From: Fontivita pretiosa
GTDB taxonomy: Bacteria; Planctomycetota; Phycisphaerae; Tepidisphaerales; Tepidisphaeraceae
Assembly: GCF_050410795.1 (NCBI RefSeq)
Contig: NZ_CP191258.1
Span: 1,860,001 to 1,924,000 of the forward strand
Length of the DNA: 64,000 nt
Reading direction: 5' to 3'
Shown here piece by piece: positions 24,589 to 32,938 of this stretch (position 1 is its first letter; each line of letters opens with the position of its first letter). Position numbers and translations under genes: made by a program. The notes below the pieces were generated by a model, which was not told where the DNA came from, did not search any database, and saw nothing but the letters and a program-made list of their open reading frames with translations.

Positions 24589-24762
24589 CTTTCCCGGGTG
24601 CGCTGGCTCGTCTGAAGTCCGGCCGCGCCGGTTGACGATGGGGACGAGTTTGCATTACGCGCTGGCACATTTCCCTTGTCCGATCACGACCCGCGTGCAG
24701 GCCGGTGCAGCGTTTGCCGCCGGCGCAACGTGGTCCACCCCTTTCTTTGCGGAGGCTTGGGT

Positions 24763-26655
24763 ATGCGTTCACCTCTCATTAAGCGCGGAAGGCTTTGCCT
24801 TGCCGCCGCCGCGGCAATGACCCCGGCAATCGCGGCCGCTCAGACTCTGACCAACACCTTCGATACCGGTCCCGGCGATTTCATCGGCTTTAACGTTGGA
24901 CTGCCGCCCGGCAGCACCAATTACTGGGTCAACGAGAACCTGACGGGCTACACCCCGGCGGGCGAACTCGGTGGCAATATCCCCTCCACCGGTCAGGCGT
25001 TTTTGGCGGATACGACCATCGGCCCCGGCGGAACCGGCGCGGGCATCCTGACCCTCGCCAGCCCGATCTCCGGCTCAGGCGAATTCTGGATCGGCCCCAC
25101 CAGTCAGCAGACCAACGGCGCCATCTTCCTGGGACACATGACCCAGAGCCAGACTGATGGACAGCGAATCGGCATCCAGATTTCCGACGGCTACCGATTC
25201 TGGTGCGACTTCGGCAACAGCCAGAGCGGCGGCGGCGAGCACAGCGGCAGCCGAGGCGTCGTGAACAATTTCCTGGAACCCGGCAACGACCGCATCACGC
25301 TGCTGGGCGAGCAGAATTACCGCTTCACCTACTCCTGGGATCCCGCGACTCGCGTTTTGCGGGCTGATGTGTGGAGAGGATCCGACGACGTGCAACTGGG
25401 TTACCTCGAATACACCGCCAGCCCCGCCGAGGTCGCCGCCGGCGCCACGCTTGACTCCTTCGGCTTCGAGCGCGCCGGCAACCAGGGTCCCGGCACCGAT
25501 GTTCGTCTGGACAACGTGGTCTATTCCTCCGGAACCGCGCCGCCCACCCCGACCTGGAACGCCCAGGCCGGCAACTGGCTCAGCAGCGGCAACTGGGTCG
25601 CGGGACTGATCGGCAACGGCATCGGCGCAGAAGCCATCTTCGGCACTGTCATCACCGCCAATCGCACCGTGTATGCCGACTCGCCCGTGACGCTGGGCAA
25701 GATGACCATCAACAGCCCCAACACGTACAACTTCAGCGGCGCTGCCTCGCTGACCATGCAGGGCACCGGCGCCAACAGCGCAACGATTGATGTGCAGGAC
25801 GGCAATCAGAAAATCAATCTGCCCCTGTTCTTCGCCAGCAGCGGCGCCATCACCGCCGCTGGAACCTCCAGCCTCGTCATCGCCAACCCGATGACCATTC
25901 TTGCGGGCAAGACCGTCACCAAAACCGGCAACGTCACCATCGAAGCCCCCCTGACCATCGAACCCGGCGGCGTGCTGAACCTGGGCAATGGCGTCAGCTC
26001 GCTGTACAAGGCCCCGACACTCGGAACCGGCGCCAAGGTCAACATTACCGGCAGCGGCGTGAATGTCCTGGAGGGTAACCTGGCCACCGTCACCGGCCAG
26101 ATCAAGACCGCCCTGGAAAACGGCGGGAACTTCGACTGGCAGGGGCCGGGCATCGGCTCGACTCGCGCCTTCCAGCAGAACCAGACCGCCGGCAGCTTCC
26201 TGTATGGGCTCGGCGTGGTGCTGAACGACCTGGCCCAGGTCGGCGGCAGCGGGCCGATCTACACCACCTTCAACGGCCAGGACGTGGCAGCCGACGATGT
26301 GCTGGTGAAGTTCACCTACTTTGGCGACGCCGATCTGAGTGGCTCGATCGACGCCACTGACTACTCGCTGATCGACAACGGGTACGTGAATGCGTTGAGC
26401 GGCTGGCTGAACGGAGACTTCGACTACTCCGGCACGATCGACGCGACGGACTATGCCCTGATCGACAACGCGTATGTCAATCAGGCCGGTCCGCTCGCTG
26501 AAGCACTCATTGCCGAGCACACCCGAATGTTCGGCGGCGAGTATCTTGCGGCGTTGCGGGCGATTCAGTCGGGCGTGATTCCCGAGCCGGCGTCGCTGTC
26601 GCTGCTGGCGTTGGGCGCGTGGTCGATTCAGCGGCCACGGCTCCGCCGACAGTAG
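24763..26655 (+). CDS. Exported PEP-CTERM/dockerin protein with beta-sandwich N terminus
   Basis: 630 residues from ATG 24763, 7 bases after GGAGG; the leader MRSPLIKRGRLCLAAAAAMT ends near AIAAAQ. About residues 20-255 look like a lectin/LamG-type sandwich (VWRGSDDVQLGYLEYTASP). Next comes a module beginning TWNAQAGNWLSSGNW, shared with the genes at 52207 and 55200. A dockerin-like pair follows (GDADLSGSIDATDYSLID and GDFDYSGTIDATDYALID) and then the PEP-CTERM end (IPEPASLSLLALGAWSIQRP, Arg-rich tail). Exosortase-processed, surface-displayed; a carbohydrate-binding or structural role is inferred. From about residue 445 on it is nearly the same as the 52207 protein, also at DNA level. Confidence 0.82.
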   Translation: MRSPLIKRGRLCLAAAAAMTPAIAAAQTLTNTFDTGPGDFIGFNVGLPPGSTNYWVNENLTGYTPAGELGGNIPSTGQAFLADTTIGPGGTGAGILTLASPISGSGEFWIGPTSQQTNGAIFLGHMTQSQTDGQRIGIQISDGYRFWCDFGNSQSGGGEHSGSRGVVNNFLEPGNDRITLLGEQNYRFTYSWDPATRVLRADVWRGSDDVQLGYLEYTASPAEVAAGATLDSFGFERAGNQGPGTDVRLDNVVYSSGTAPPTPTWNAQAGNWLSSGNWVAGLIGNGIGAEAIFGTVITANRTVYADSPVTLGKMTINSPNTYNFSGAASLTMQGTGANSATIDVQDGNQKINLPLFFASSGAITAAGTSSLVIANPMTILAGKTVTKTGNVTIEAPLTIEPGGVLNLGNGVSSLYKAPTLGTGAKVNITGSGVNVLEGNLATVTGQIKTALENGGNFDWQGPGIGSTRAFQQNQTAGSFLYGLGVVLNDLAQVGGSGPIYTTFNGQDVAADDVLVKFTYFGDADLSGSIDATDYSLIDNGYVNALSGWLNGDFDYSGTIDATDYALIDNAYVNQAGPLAEALIAEHTRMFGGEYLAALRAIQSGVIPEPASLSLLALGAWSIQRPRLRRQ

Positions 26656-26703
26656 CAACGATCCAGACGCAAGATGACGAGTGACTGATTCCTTCTCCGC
26701 GTC

Positions 26704-26739
26704 AACGTCCACGGGTCGCAACTGCGGCCCGTGGACGTT
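26704..26739. terminator. Perfect 12-bp hairpin between convergent genes
   Basis: AACGTCCACGGG (26704-26715) pairs perfectly with CCCGTGGACGTT (26728-26739) across a 12-base loop. It lies between the converging PEP-CTERM gene and the secreted-protein gene. No long T-run follows on either strand, so it may end transcription in both directions only in part. Confidence 0.55.
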
Positions 26740-26744
26740 CGCTT

Positions 26745-28178
26745 TCATCCCACCCGCGTCATGCTGAACACCGGCCAGCTCGAACCGCTGGCCGGCACCT
26801 CCAGCGCCTGCTGGCTGGTCTGCCGCACCAGCAATTCGACATAGTCGCCGGGCGACATGTCGATCGGCGGCGAGGTGAAGGTGATCTGCGTGGTCTCGTC
26901 CTGGACGGCCGGCACGCGCATGGCGGCGACCACCTCCTGCCCGTTGCGACGCACGCGGACTTGGCGGCTTCCCTGCCCGTTGGCAGAAAACTCCACCGAC
27001 GCGCTGATGGCGTAGCGGCCTGCGGTGCGACAAGTCAGGCGAGTCCCCGCCGATTCCGTCGGCCCGGAAGGCTCAAACATGTTGTCCGTATCATACTGCT
27101 CGCGATCGAAGTGCAGCAGCACGAGCTGGCCGGCGGGAATACGCTGGGGCGTGCCGCCGCAGCTCACCTTCGCCGCCGGAACCGGCAACACCCAGTCGCT
27201 GTGAAGCTGATTGTTCCGGCTGGTCTGAATTTCGACTCGCGACGATCCTCGCGACCCTGCCGGCTCGTCGGGGATTGCCCGGATCAGTCCCAGCGTATTG
27301 CTCGTATCCGCGGGCGAGCCGTTTTGCCCTGTCGCCAGCGCCAGCATCACAGGCCGCGTGGTCGCGGCGTCCGAGCGGCGCACGATCACTGGCCGATCGT
27401 CGTCGCAGTTGACTTCCAGCATCGAGCCAACCACGCCATCCCCCGGCGACCCCTTCAACGCCCCAATGCGCACGCCCCGCTTCATCATCACCACGATGCC
27501 GCTGTCGCCCTGCGGGCCGAAGCGCTTGTCCATCACCTGGAACACAATCGCCCCATAATGGTCCTTCTCGGAGGTGCCATAGTTGCGGGCGACGATCTCG
27601 GCATCGGTGATATAGCCTGAATGGGGGCTGGTGCTGGTGCTCTTCACCCGCCGCCCCATCCAGCGGATCAAGCCGGTGACGGCGCCGTTGGCGATGGCGC
27701 CGTTCTCGTCGGGATCCTTCGGATTGTCGGTTCCGGTGCGGACCAGATTGATCTCCGAAGGATCGTTCGTCTCGATCAGGCTCAGCGAGCGCAGCACGAG
27801 CTTCGAATCGGCATTGATGTTGTTCGTGCGCGTAAACGGCAGGCGGAAATCGGGGTAGTTCGTGTGCGGATTACGCACCTCGATCACCTTGCGCATCAGG
27901 TGGTCGATATCGTTGGATTCCCAGAAGTACGGATCATTGCAGAGCCGGACCGTGCCATTCTCATCGACCTGAAGAATGTTGATGTATCCGGAGCCATCCG
28001 CTTTCTTCCAGCGAATCGGCACGTTGTTGCCCAGATCAAGACTTCCTTCGATTCGCGGGCTTTTCAACGTGACCGGAGCATCAGACTCACCGGCCTGCTG
28101 TGCCGGCACCTGCCGCCAGATGCCCAAAGTCAACACCATGCACGCCGCGAGCAAGACAACTTGAAATGTGTGGTTCAT
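26745..28178 (-). CDS. Exported protein with C-terminal C1q/TNF-like jelly-roll domain
   Basis: 477 residues from ATG 28178 (MNHTFQVVLLAACMVLTLGI), 9 bases after GGAGG; a longer reading from 28292 lacks a leader. After a signal peptide ending near QVPAQQ, the first 330 residues look like a tail-fibre or beta-rich stalk protein (RIEGSLDLGNNVPIRWKKAD, QVDENGTVRLCNDPYFWES) with Asp/Asn-rich turns. The last 130 residues carry the strands of a C1q-like head: AGTRLTCRTAGRYAISASVE, RQVRVRRNGQEVVAAMRVP and IDMSPGDYVELLVRQTSQQA. Such heads trimerise and bind ligands. No anchor is seen. It stands alone, upstream of the kinase genes on the same strand. Function unknown. Confidence 0.65.
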   Translation of the reverse strand: MNHTFQVVLLAACMVLTLGIWRQVPAQQAGESDAPVTLKSPRIEGSLDLGNNVPIRWKKADGSGYINILQVDENGTVRLCNDPYFWESNDIDHLMRKVIEVRNPHTNYPDFRLPFTRTNNINADSKLVLRSLSLIETNDPSEINLVRTGTDNPKDPDENGAIANGAVTGLIRWMGRRVKSTSTSPHSGYITDAEIVARNYGTSEKDHYGAIVFQVMDKRFGPQGDSGIVVMMKRGVRIGALKGSPGDGVVGSMLEVNCDDDRPVIVRRSDAATTRPVMLALATGQNGSPADTSNTLGLIRAIPDEPAGSRGSSRVEIQTSRNNQLHSDWVLPVPAAKVSCGGTPQRIPAGQLVLLHFDREQYDTDNMFEPSGPTESAGTRLTCRTAGRYAISASVEFSANGQGSRQVRVRRNGQEVVAAMRVPAVQDETTQITFTSPPIDMSPGDYVELLVRQTSQQALEVPASGSSWPVFSMTRVG

Positions 28179-28336
28179 GTTTGACCTCCTGCGAAATGCC
28201 TGCCGCCGGGATTGGAACAGGAGATACACTCCAGTCGACGATGAACGTGGATAAACGCAAAGAGGGTTTATTCGCGTCCATCTCTGCAACAACCGGCGTT
28301 GGTTTGTGTTGATCGGCGGCGTGGGGATCTCTGTTT

Positions 28337-29260
28337 TCAGGGCGAGCTGGTCGAGCGGTTGGCGATTCCGCAGACGCTGGCGATCACCGCCAGCAGCTCC
28401 GCCGGCTCCACAGGCTTGGGCACGTGCATCTGGTAGCCGGCCAGCAGCGCCCTGCGGCGATCCTCGGAGCGGGCAAAGGCGGTCAGCGCCACCGCGGGCG
28501 TGCCGCCGCCTTCGGCCTGCGGCAACTGCCTCAGCTTGCGGATGAACTGATATCCGTCTTCTCCGGGCATTCCGATATCCGCCAGCACAAGATCTGGCCG
28601 AATTCGCCGAAGCAACTCAAGCGCCTGGGCCGCCGACTCGGCGGTCTGTACCTGAGCGCGGTTCATCTCCAGCACTCGCCTGACCAGCTCGCGCGCATCC
28701 GGCTCATCATCCACCACCAGAACCCGCACACCCGAAAGGTCGATCTGATACGGCGCCACAGCCTGCGGGAAGGCACTGGAGCCCGGCTCCGTGGAAGGTG
28801 GCTGCTCGTACTGCTCGCGCATAGCGCTCAACGGCAGCGAGACGATAAACGTAGCGCCCTGGTCCTTGCCCTCACTGAACGCGATGATGCTTCCTCCGTG
28901 CAGCTCCACCAGATGTCGCGAAATCGCCAGCCCAAGCCCCAGCCCGCCTTGCCTGCGGCTGGCCGATGCATCCGCCTGGGCAAAACGCGTGAACAGGTAT
29001 GGCAGAAATTCCGGGCTGATCCCCTGCCCGGTATCGGCGACACAGACCTGCACATGTGAACGGACCCTTCGAAGAGTCACCTGCACCTGTCCGCCCCGCG
29101 GAGTGAACTTGATCGCGTTGGACAGCAGATTCCACAACACCTGCTGAAGCCGTCCGGCGTCGCCGCTGACCACTGCCGCGTCCGGATCCAGCACTCTTAC
29201 CAGCCGCACGCCCTTGGCCTCGGCGGCGGGACGGACCGACTCCACCGCGTTGTTGATCAC
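28337..29260 (-). CDS. Histidine-kinase ATPase domain plus receiver domain (3' part of a split hybrid kinase)
   Basis: 307 residues. The N-terminal half is an HATPase_c domain: N box LLSNAIKFTPRGG, G1 box DTGQGI, F box LFTRFAQAD and G2 box GGLGLGLAISR. The C-terminal half is a receiver: VLVVDDEPDA, phosphoacceptor Asp in DLVLADIGMPGEDGYQ, and the late Lys in MHVPKPVE. It has no HisKA domain of its own; that lies on the gene just upstream, whose TGA overlaps this GTG start as GTGA. Adding one G in the junction (CCGGTG-ATCTGG to CCGGTGGATCTGG) would give one continuous kinase with VDLAEVINNAV, the usual linker. Either a one-base deletion, a sequence error or a coupled two-piece kinase. Confidence 0.82.
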   Translation of the reverse strand: MINNAVESVRPAAEAKGVRLVRVLDPDAAVVSGDAGRLQQVLWNLLSNAIKFTPRGGQVQVTLRRVRSHVQVCVADTGQGISPEFLPYLFTRFAQADASASRRQGGLGLGLAISRHLVELHGGSIIAFSEGKDQGATFIVSLPLSAMREQYEQPPSTEPGSSAFPQAVAPYQIDLSGVRVLVVDDEPDARELVRRVLEMNRAQVQTAESAAQALELLRRIRPDLVLADIGMPGEDGYQFIRKLRQLPQAEGGGTPAVALTAFARSEDRRRALLAGYQMHVPKPVEPAELLAVIASVCGIANRSTSSP

Positions 29261-30009
29261 CTCCGCCAGATCACCGGACGCACGTTCAGCCGCATCTTGC
29301 CGGAGATGATCCGGTTCATGTCCAGCAGGTCCTCCACGAGCTGCGCCTGGACACGGGCGTTGCGGTCGATGATCTGGAGTCCCTCGGCCAGCTCGACCGG
29401 CCCGGCCGCCCCCGACCGCAGCAGATGCGTCCAGCCGATGATCGCGTTCAGCGGCGTGCGCAGCTCATGCGAGAGCGTGGCCAGGAATTCGTCTTTCATC
29501 CGGCTGACGCGCTCCGCCTCGCGTCTGGCCGCCTGCTCGCTGGCCAGCAACTGCTCTCGTTCGGCCAACATGCGCTTCAGCGCCGTAATATCTCGCGCGA
29601 TCTTCGAAGCGCCGATGATCCGCCCATGTTCATCCCGCACTGGCGAAATCGTCACCGATACGTCGATCCGCTGCCCGTCCTTGCGAACGCGCACCGTTTC
29701 GAAATGCTCGATGCGTTCGCCCCGCCTCAGCCGCTGGAGAATCTGCTGCTCTTCTTCTGGACGTTCCGGGGGAATGATCTTCAGGATGGATTGGCCGATC
29801 ATCTCCTGGGCGGAATAGCCGAAGATGCGTTCGGCGGCGGCGTTCCAGCTTCGCACGATGCCGTTCAGATCCTTGCTGACGATCGCATCGTCGGACGAGG
29901 CGACGATCGCCGCCAGCAGCGGCTGCACTTCCAGCCCCTGCGCCGGACTGCCCGGCGCCGAACCCCCCGCCTGCTGTGCTGATCGATCTTCTGACCCGGA
30001 TTGCGACAC
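29257..30009 (-). CDS. PAS plus HisKA half of a split hybrid histidine kinase
   Basis: 250 residues. A PAS domain spans about residues 28-145 (AIVASSDDAIVSKDLNGIVR, FGYSAQEMIGQSILKIIPPE, PAC end GASKIARDITALK), followed by a coiled linker and a HisKA domain with the phosphoacceptor His in FLATLSHELRTPLNAIIGW (about residue 180). The frame ends after ISGKMRLNVRPVIWRR, just where the linker to the ATPase domain should begin. The ATPase and receiver parts follow in another frame with a 4-base overlap. No membrane segment or signal peptide, so the sensor is cytosolic. It follows the Tad locus by 82 bases and could respond to surface contact or pilus state, which is only inference. Confidence 0.82.
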   Translation of the reverse strand: MSQSGSEDRSAQQAGGSAPGSPAQGLEVQPLLAAIVASSDDAIVSKDLNGIVRSWNAAAERIFGYSAQEMIGQSILKIIPPERPEEEQQILQRLRRGERIEHFETVRVRKDGQRIDVSVTISPVRDEHGRIIGASKIARDITALKRMLAEREQLLASEQAARREAERVSRMKDEFLATLSHELRTPLNAIIGWTHLLRSGAAGPVELAEGLQIIDRNARVQAQLVEDLLDMNRIISGKMRLNVRPVIWRR

Positions 30010-30091
30010 GCTTCAAATGCTAATGCGTTATGGGCGGGAGGCGGAACGGGCAATCCGCCCCGAAAAAGTCCCCTCTCGCTGCCGAGCAGTC

Positions 30092-31564
30092 TCATCCCCC
30101 GGGTTGACGTCCCGAGGCGGCGCTGACGAAGGAGTAGCTTCCGCGGTTCTGGCGGGCGATGGACCGCAGCATGTCACGCCCGTCGAGCGAGCCGAACTGG
30201 ATCGCATGTATCCGCACCTGGCCTCCACGATTCGCCGCCGCCAGCCGCCGCACTGTTTCGCGGCGATCCAGATCGCCACGCTTTCCCAAGCTGTCCGAAA
30301 GTACATAGAGCTGCTGCGGCCCGCTGCTCAGCGCCAGCACCAATGCCTCTGGCAGCTCCATCGTTCCGTGGTCGATCAGCTCGCCGCGGCGGCGCAGGCT
30401 CGAGTTGACGTCCACAGCCATCGCCGGATTCGACAACACCTGCTCCAGATTCTGCGCCGCAAACTCGACCAGCCGCTGGTTGGGATCCAGATACATCACC
30501 TGCACTGGAGCCTGCGTGCCGAGTCGAACCATCTCGCGATCGATCTCCTCCCGCACCACGCCCAGCATTGCCTCCAGACCGCACGATGCGTCGATGAAGA
30601 AAATCGCCTGTGCCCGATCCATCATCGCCGGTGACCTCCCAGTCGGGCTCGCATGCGGCATTGGCCCGGCGGAAGCTTCGACAGGACCGGACTGCACAGT
30701 GTCGCCGAATCTGGCGGCCAGCTTCTGCTCCATCGCTCGCTGCTGTGCCTGGAGTCGAGACTGAAGCTGCGCGTCCAGACTGGCAAGCTGCGACTGCTGC
30801 TGGCTGGCCACGATGCTGGCGATCTCCTGAAGCATCGCCGCGCGTTCGCTGGCGACGCCGGTTTTGATTTGGCGCTCGATGGCGCCAAGCAGCTCTTGAT
30901 CCGCCCGGGGGTCGCGCCCCGCCGTCGCCTGGGCGATCCGCGTCAGCTCCGTGCCAAGGCTGTGGATCGAATCCTGGGTCCGCAGATACAACGCCGCATG
31001 CGAGAGGATCACCAGCAGCAACACCCCCAGCAGAATCACCGGCATCCATCGCCACAGCCGCGGCGCGGGTCTGCCCGGCACGTCCTCCGCCGCCGCAACC
31101 GGCAGCGACGACTGCTGCGGCTCCTGCAAGACCGAAGCCAGCAGAATCGGAGCGACGCTTCGTCGGACGATCGCATCGCGCCTGGATGCATCAGGCAACG
31201 ACAATCGTGGCGAGGCATCCTGCGGCTCGATGACGGCACGGTTCTGCTGATCATCAGCCTGATCCAACGCATCGCGATCAGGATCGCTGCCCTGGCCGAG
31301 CGTGTCCGACTGCTCGGCAGGCACGTGCCTTTGAATGCGCTGGACGTATGAAGGGGCGCGTGTTGTGGTTGGACTGGCCGCGGCCCGACGCGCGCCGAGT
31401 TGGTTAAAACGACTGCCCGGCTGGGGCGGGTTGTCTGCGCCCTGCTGCGGCAGCGCGTGCACGGGAAGTGGCTCCAGCCTCGCCACGACGTCCGCGGACA
31501 GACCGGCCGCGTCGAGCCGGACAATCCTGCCTCGCAGCGGCCCGCTTGTGACCATCACCAGCAT
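30092..31564 (-). CDS. Single-pass membrane protein with coiled coil and vWA-like domain at the end of the Tad locus
   Basis: 490 residues from ATG 31564 (MLVMVTSGPLRGRIVRL), 5 bases after the tadD stop; the frame is open further upstream but overlaps tadD. Residues 1-185 are polar and Gln/Ala-rich. One membrane helix (WMPVILLGVLLLVILSHAAL, about 188-207) is followed by a coiled-coil stretch rich in Gln (SIVASQQQSQLASLDAQLQS). The last 190 residues resemble a von Willebrand A domain: AQAIFFIDASCGLEAML, LVLALSSGPQQLYVLSDS and VRIHAIQFGSLDGRDML. The metal site is degenerate (DASCG instead of DxSxS). TadG proteins of Tad loci combine a membrane helix with vWA, but this layout differs. Probably a pilus-assembly accessory. 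Confidence 0.6.
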   Translation of the reverse strand: MLVMVTSGPLRGRIVRLDAAGLSADVVARLEPLPVHALPQQGADNPPQPGSRFNQLGARRAAASPTTTRAPSYVQRIQRHVPAEQSDTLGQGSDPDRDALDQADDQQNRAVIEPQDASPRLSLPDASRRDAIVRRSVAPILLASVLQEPQQSSLPVAAAEDVPGRPAPRLWRWMPVILLGVLLLVILSHAALYLRTQDSIHSLGTELTRIAQATAGRDPRADQELLGAIERQIKTGVASERAAMLQEIASIVASQQQSQLASLDAQLQSRLQAQQRAMEQKLAARFGDTVQSGPVEASAGPMPHASPTGRSPAMMDRAQAIFFIDASCGLEAMLGVVREEIDREMVRLGTQAPVQVMYLDPNQRLVEFAAQNLEQVLSNPAMAVDVNSSLRRRGELIDHGTMELPEALVLALSSGPQQLYVLSDSLGKRGDLDRRETVRRLAAANRGGQVRIHAIQFGSLDGRDMLRSIARQNRGSYSFVSAASGRQPGG

Positions 31565-31569
31565 GCTGC

Positions 31570-32271
31570 CTAACCCTCGCCGCCGCCACGCGACATCGAA
31601 ACCGCCGAGGGCGCCGTCGTCGCCGCCCCCGGCCGCAGATGGCGTGCCCTGGCCAGCACCGACAGGTTGTGCTCGATCGACACGTCGCTGATCACGCCGT
31701 CGTAGACCTTCGCCGCCTCGTCGCTTCGGCCCAGCATCCCCAGCGCCAGGGCGTGGTTGGCGCGGTACACGGCGTTGTCGGGTGCGGCGTCGGCGGCGAT
31801 CTTGAACTCGCCCGCCGCCCGCGCGTATTCCTGCTTCACCAGCCAGCACAGCCCCAGATTGTTCCGCATCACGCTGTCATGAGGCGCATGCTTCAAGCCC
31901 ATCGATAACACCTCGATCGCGTCATTCACGCGGTCGGACCGCAGATAGATCCCCGCCATTTCGTTGTAGGCCGGGGCGAACTTCGGATACTGCTGCACGG
32001 TTCGGTTCAGCAGGTAGATTGCGTCGCGGTCGCGGCCCTTGGCGACGAGGATCCTGGCCATCGCGTACAGCGTTCGCGCGCTGGGCTGACGACGGGCGCC
32101 GCGATCAAACTCATCCTCAACCTGTTGCCGCCTCGCATCACGCGTGTCGGCCTTGCTGGTGGCCTGGCTCTTGTTGCCCGAGGCACAACCGGTTGCCAGC
32201 AGAATCGCGATGCTCAGCAGCGCGCAGCAGGCGCCTGGCGGCGACCGATACTTCGAGTGTGACGTGTTCAT
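31570..32271 (-). CDS. tadD: TadD-like TPR lipoprotein
   Basis: 233 residues with a leader ending in the lipobox ATGC (LLSIAILLATGCASG). Residues of about 60-205 are TPR repeats: TLYAMARILVAKGRDRDAIY, FAPAYNEMAGIYLRSDRV, VMRNNLGLCWLVKQEYARA and YRANHALALGMLGRSDEA. TadD is a TPR lipoprotein needed for Tad pilus assembly, probably as pilotin or scaffold for the secretin. Its ATG overlaps the stop of the CpaD-like gene (ATGA), and the next gene starts 5 bases on, so all three are coupled. Identification rests on TPR content plus position in the locus. Confidence 0.75.
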   Translation of the reverse strand: MNTSHSKYRSPPGACCALLSIAILLATGCASGNKSQATSKADTRDARRQQVEDEFDRGARRQPSARTLYAMARILVAKGRDRDAIYLLNRTVQQYPKFAPAYNEMAGIYLRSDRVNDAIEVLSMGLKHAPHDSVMRNNLGLCWLVKQEYARAAGEFKIAADAAPDNAVYRANHALALGMLGRSDEAAKVYDGVISDVSIEHNLSVLARARHLRPGAATTAPSAVSMSRGGGEG

Positions 32272-32885
32272 TGCGCCCTCCCTGCGGGATAGCCGCTTGC
32301 ACCGCGGGCGGTGCGTCCGCTGCTGGCGGAGCCGGAAGACGACCGTCCGGACATCGACGCGCCCGATCCGGCGCCGCGGCCGCCGCCGTTGCCGCCGTTT
32401 TGTGCGGCGCTCTGATAGCTCCGCCAGATCAGCTCCGACGACACGCCCGGCCCGCCGGGAACGCCCGGACCAACATGCAGTTTGCTCGCATCGGCACCGG
32501 CTTCGGCGAATCGCGCGCGGACGGTCTCCAGCCGTCGCTTATACAGATCCTCACCGGCGTCGCCCTGGACGACGCTCACCCGCGCCTCGGGCTGATCGTG
32601 CAGTGTCTCGGCCAGCACCTGCACCTGCCTTTCGCCCAGATCATTCAGCGACGCCGTCGCCGGATGGAAGTGATACGAGTAGATGATCCGTTCGGCGGTA
32701 ACGGCGTTGCGCGTATCCTGCTCCAGGGCGGCTCGAACCATCATCGTGTTCAGCGTTCGCTCGTCGGGCGCCTGCTCCGCCACCTCCTTGCCCTTGTTCT
32801 TGTCATTGCTGCATCCGACCACCGCCAGCCCCACAAGGGCCGCACTGATCGCCGTCGTCTTCACACCGACCTTCATCCATCGCAT
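32268..32885 (-). CDS. CpaD-like lipoprotein of the Tad locus
   Basis: 205 residues. Leader MRWMKVGVKTTAISAALVGL with lipobox AVVGC. The core (about residues 65-150) reads IIYSYHFHPATASLNDLGER, VQVLAETLHDQPEARVSVVQ and KRRLETVRARFAEAGADASK. This is the pattern of CpaD or OmpA-like domains, where a strand, a helix and a second strand carry R-x-x-x-V-x-x-x-F/L and position residues for glycan or secretin contact. The C-terminal 50 residues are Gly/Ser-rich and disordered. CpaD helps place the Tad secretin in the outer membrane. Assignment depends partly on location between tadC and tadD. Confidence 0.6.
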   Translation of the reverse strand: MRWMKVGVKTTAISAALVGLAVVGCSNDKNKGKEVAEQAPDERTLNTMMVRAALEQDTRNAVTAERIIYSYHFHPATASLNDLGERQVQVLAETLHDQPEARVSVVQGDAGEDLYKRRLETVRARFAEAGADASKLHVGPGVPGGPGVSSELIWRSYQSAAQNGGNGGGRGAGSGASMSGRSSSGSASSGRTARGASGYPAGRAQ

Positions 32886-32938
32886 GGTTTTCTCCCATTC
32901 GTGTGATTTCGCAGGTCACTTTGCAGTTGCCGCTCGGA

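Noticed and set aside
25075..27033. A 652-codon minus-strand frame opposite the PEP-CTERM gene
   Set aside because: Spans two converging real genes and their hairpin, has no motif, and is made of Val/Gly/Ala/Asp-rich antisense sequence.
31565..31849. N-terminal extension of the vWA-like protein
   Set aside because: Overlaps tadD in another frame with Arg/Gly-rich shadow sequence; ATG 31564 directly follows the tadD stop with a ribosome site.
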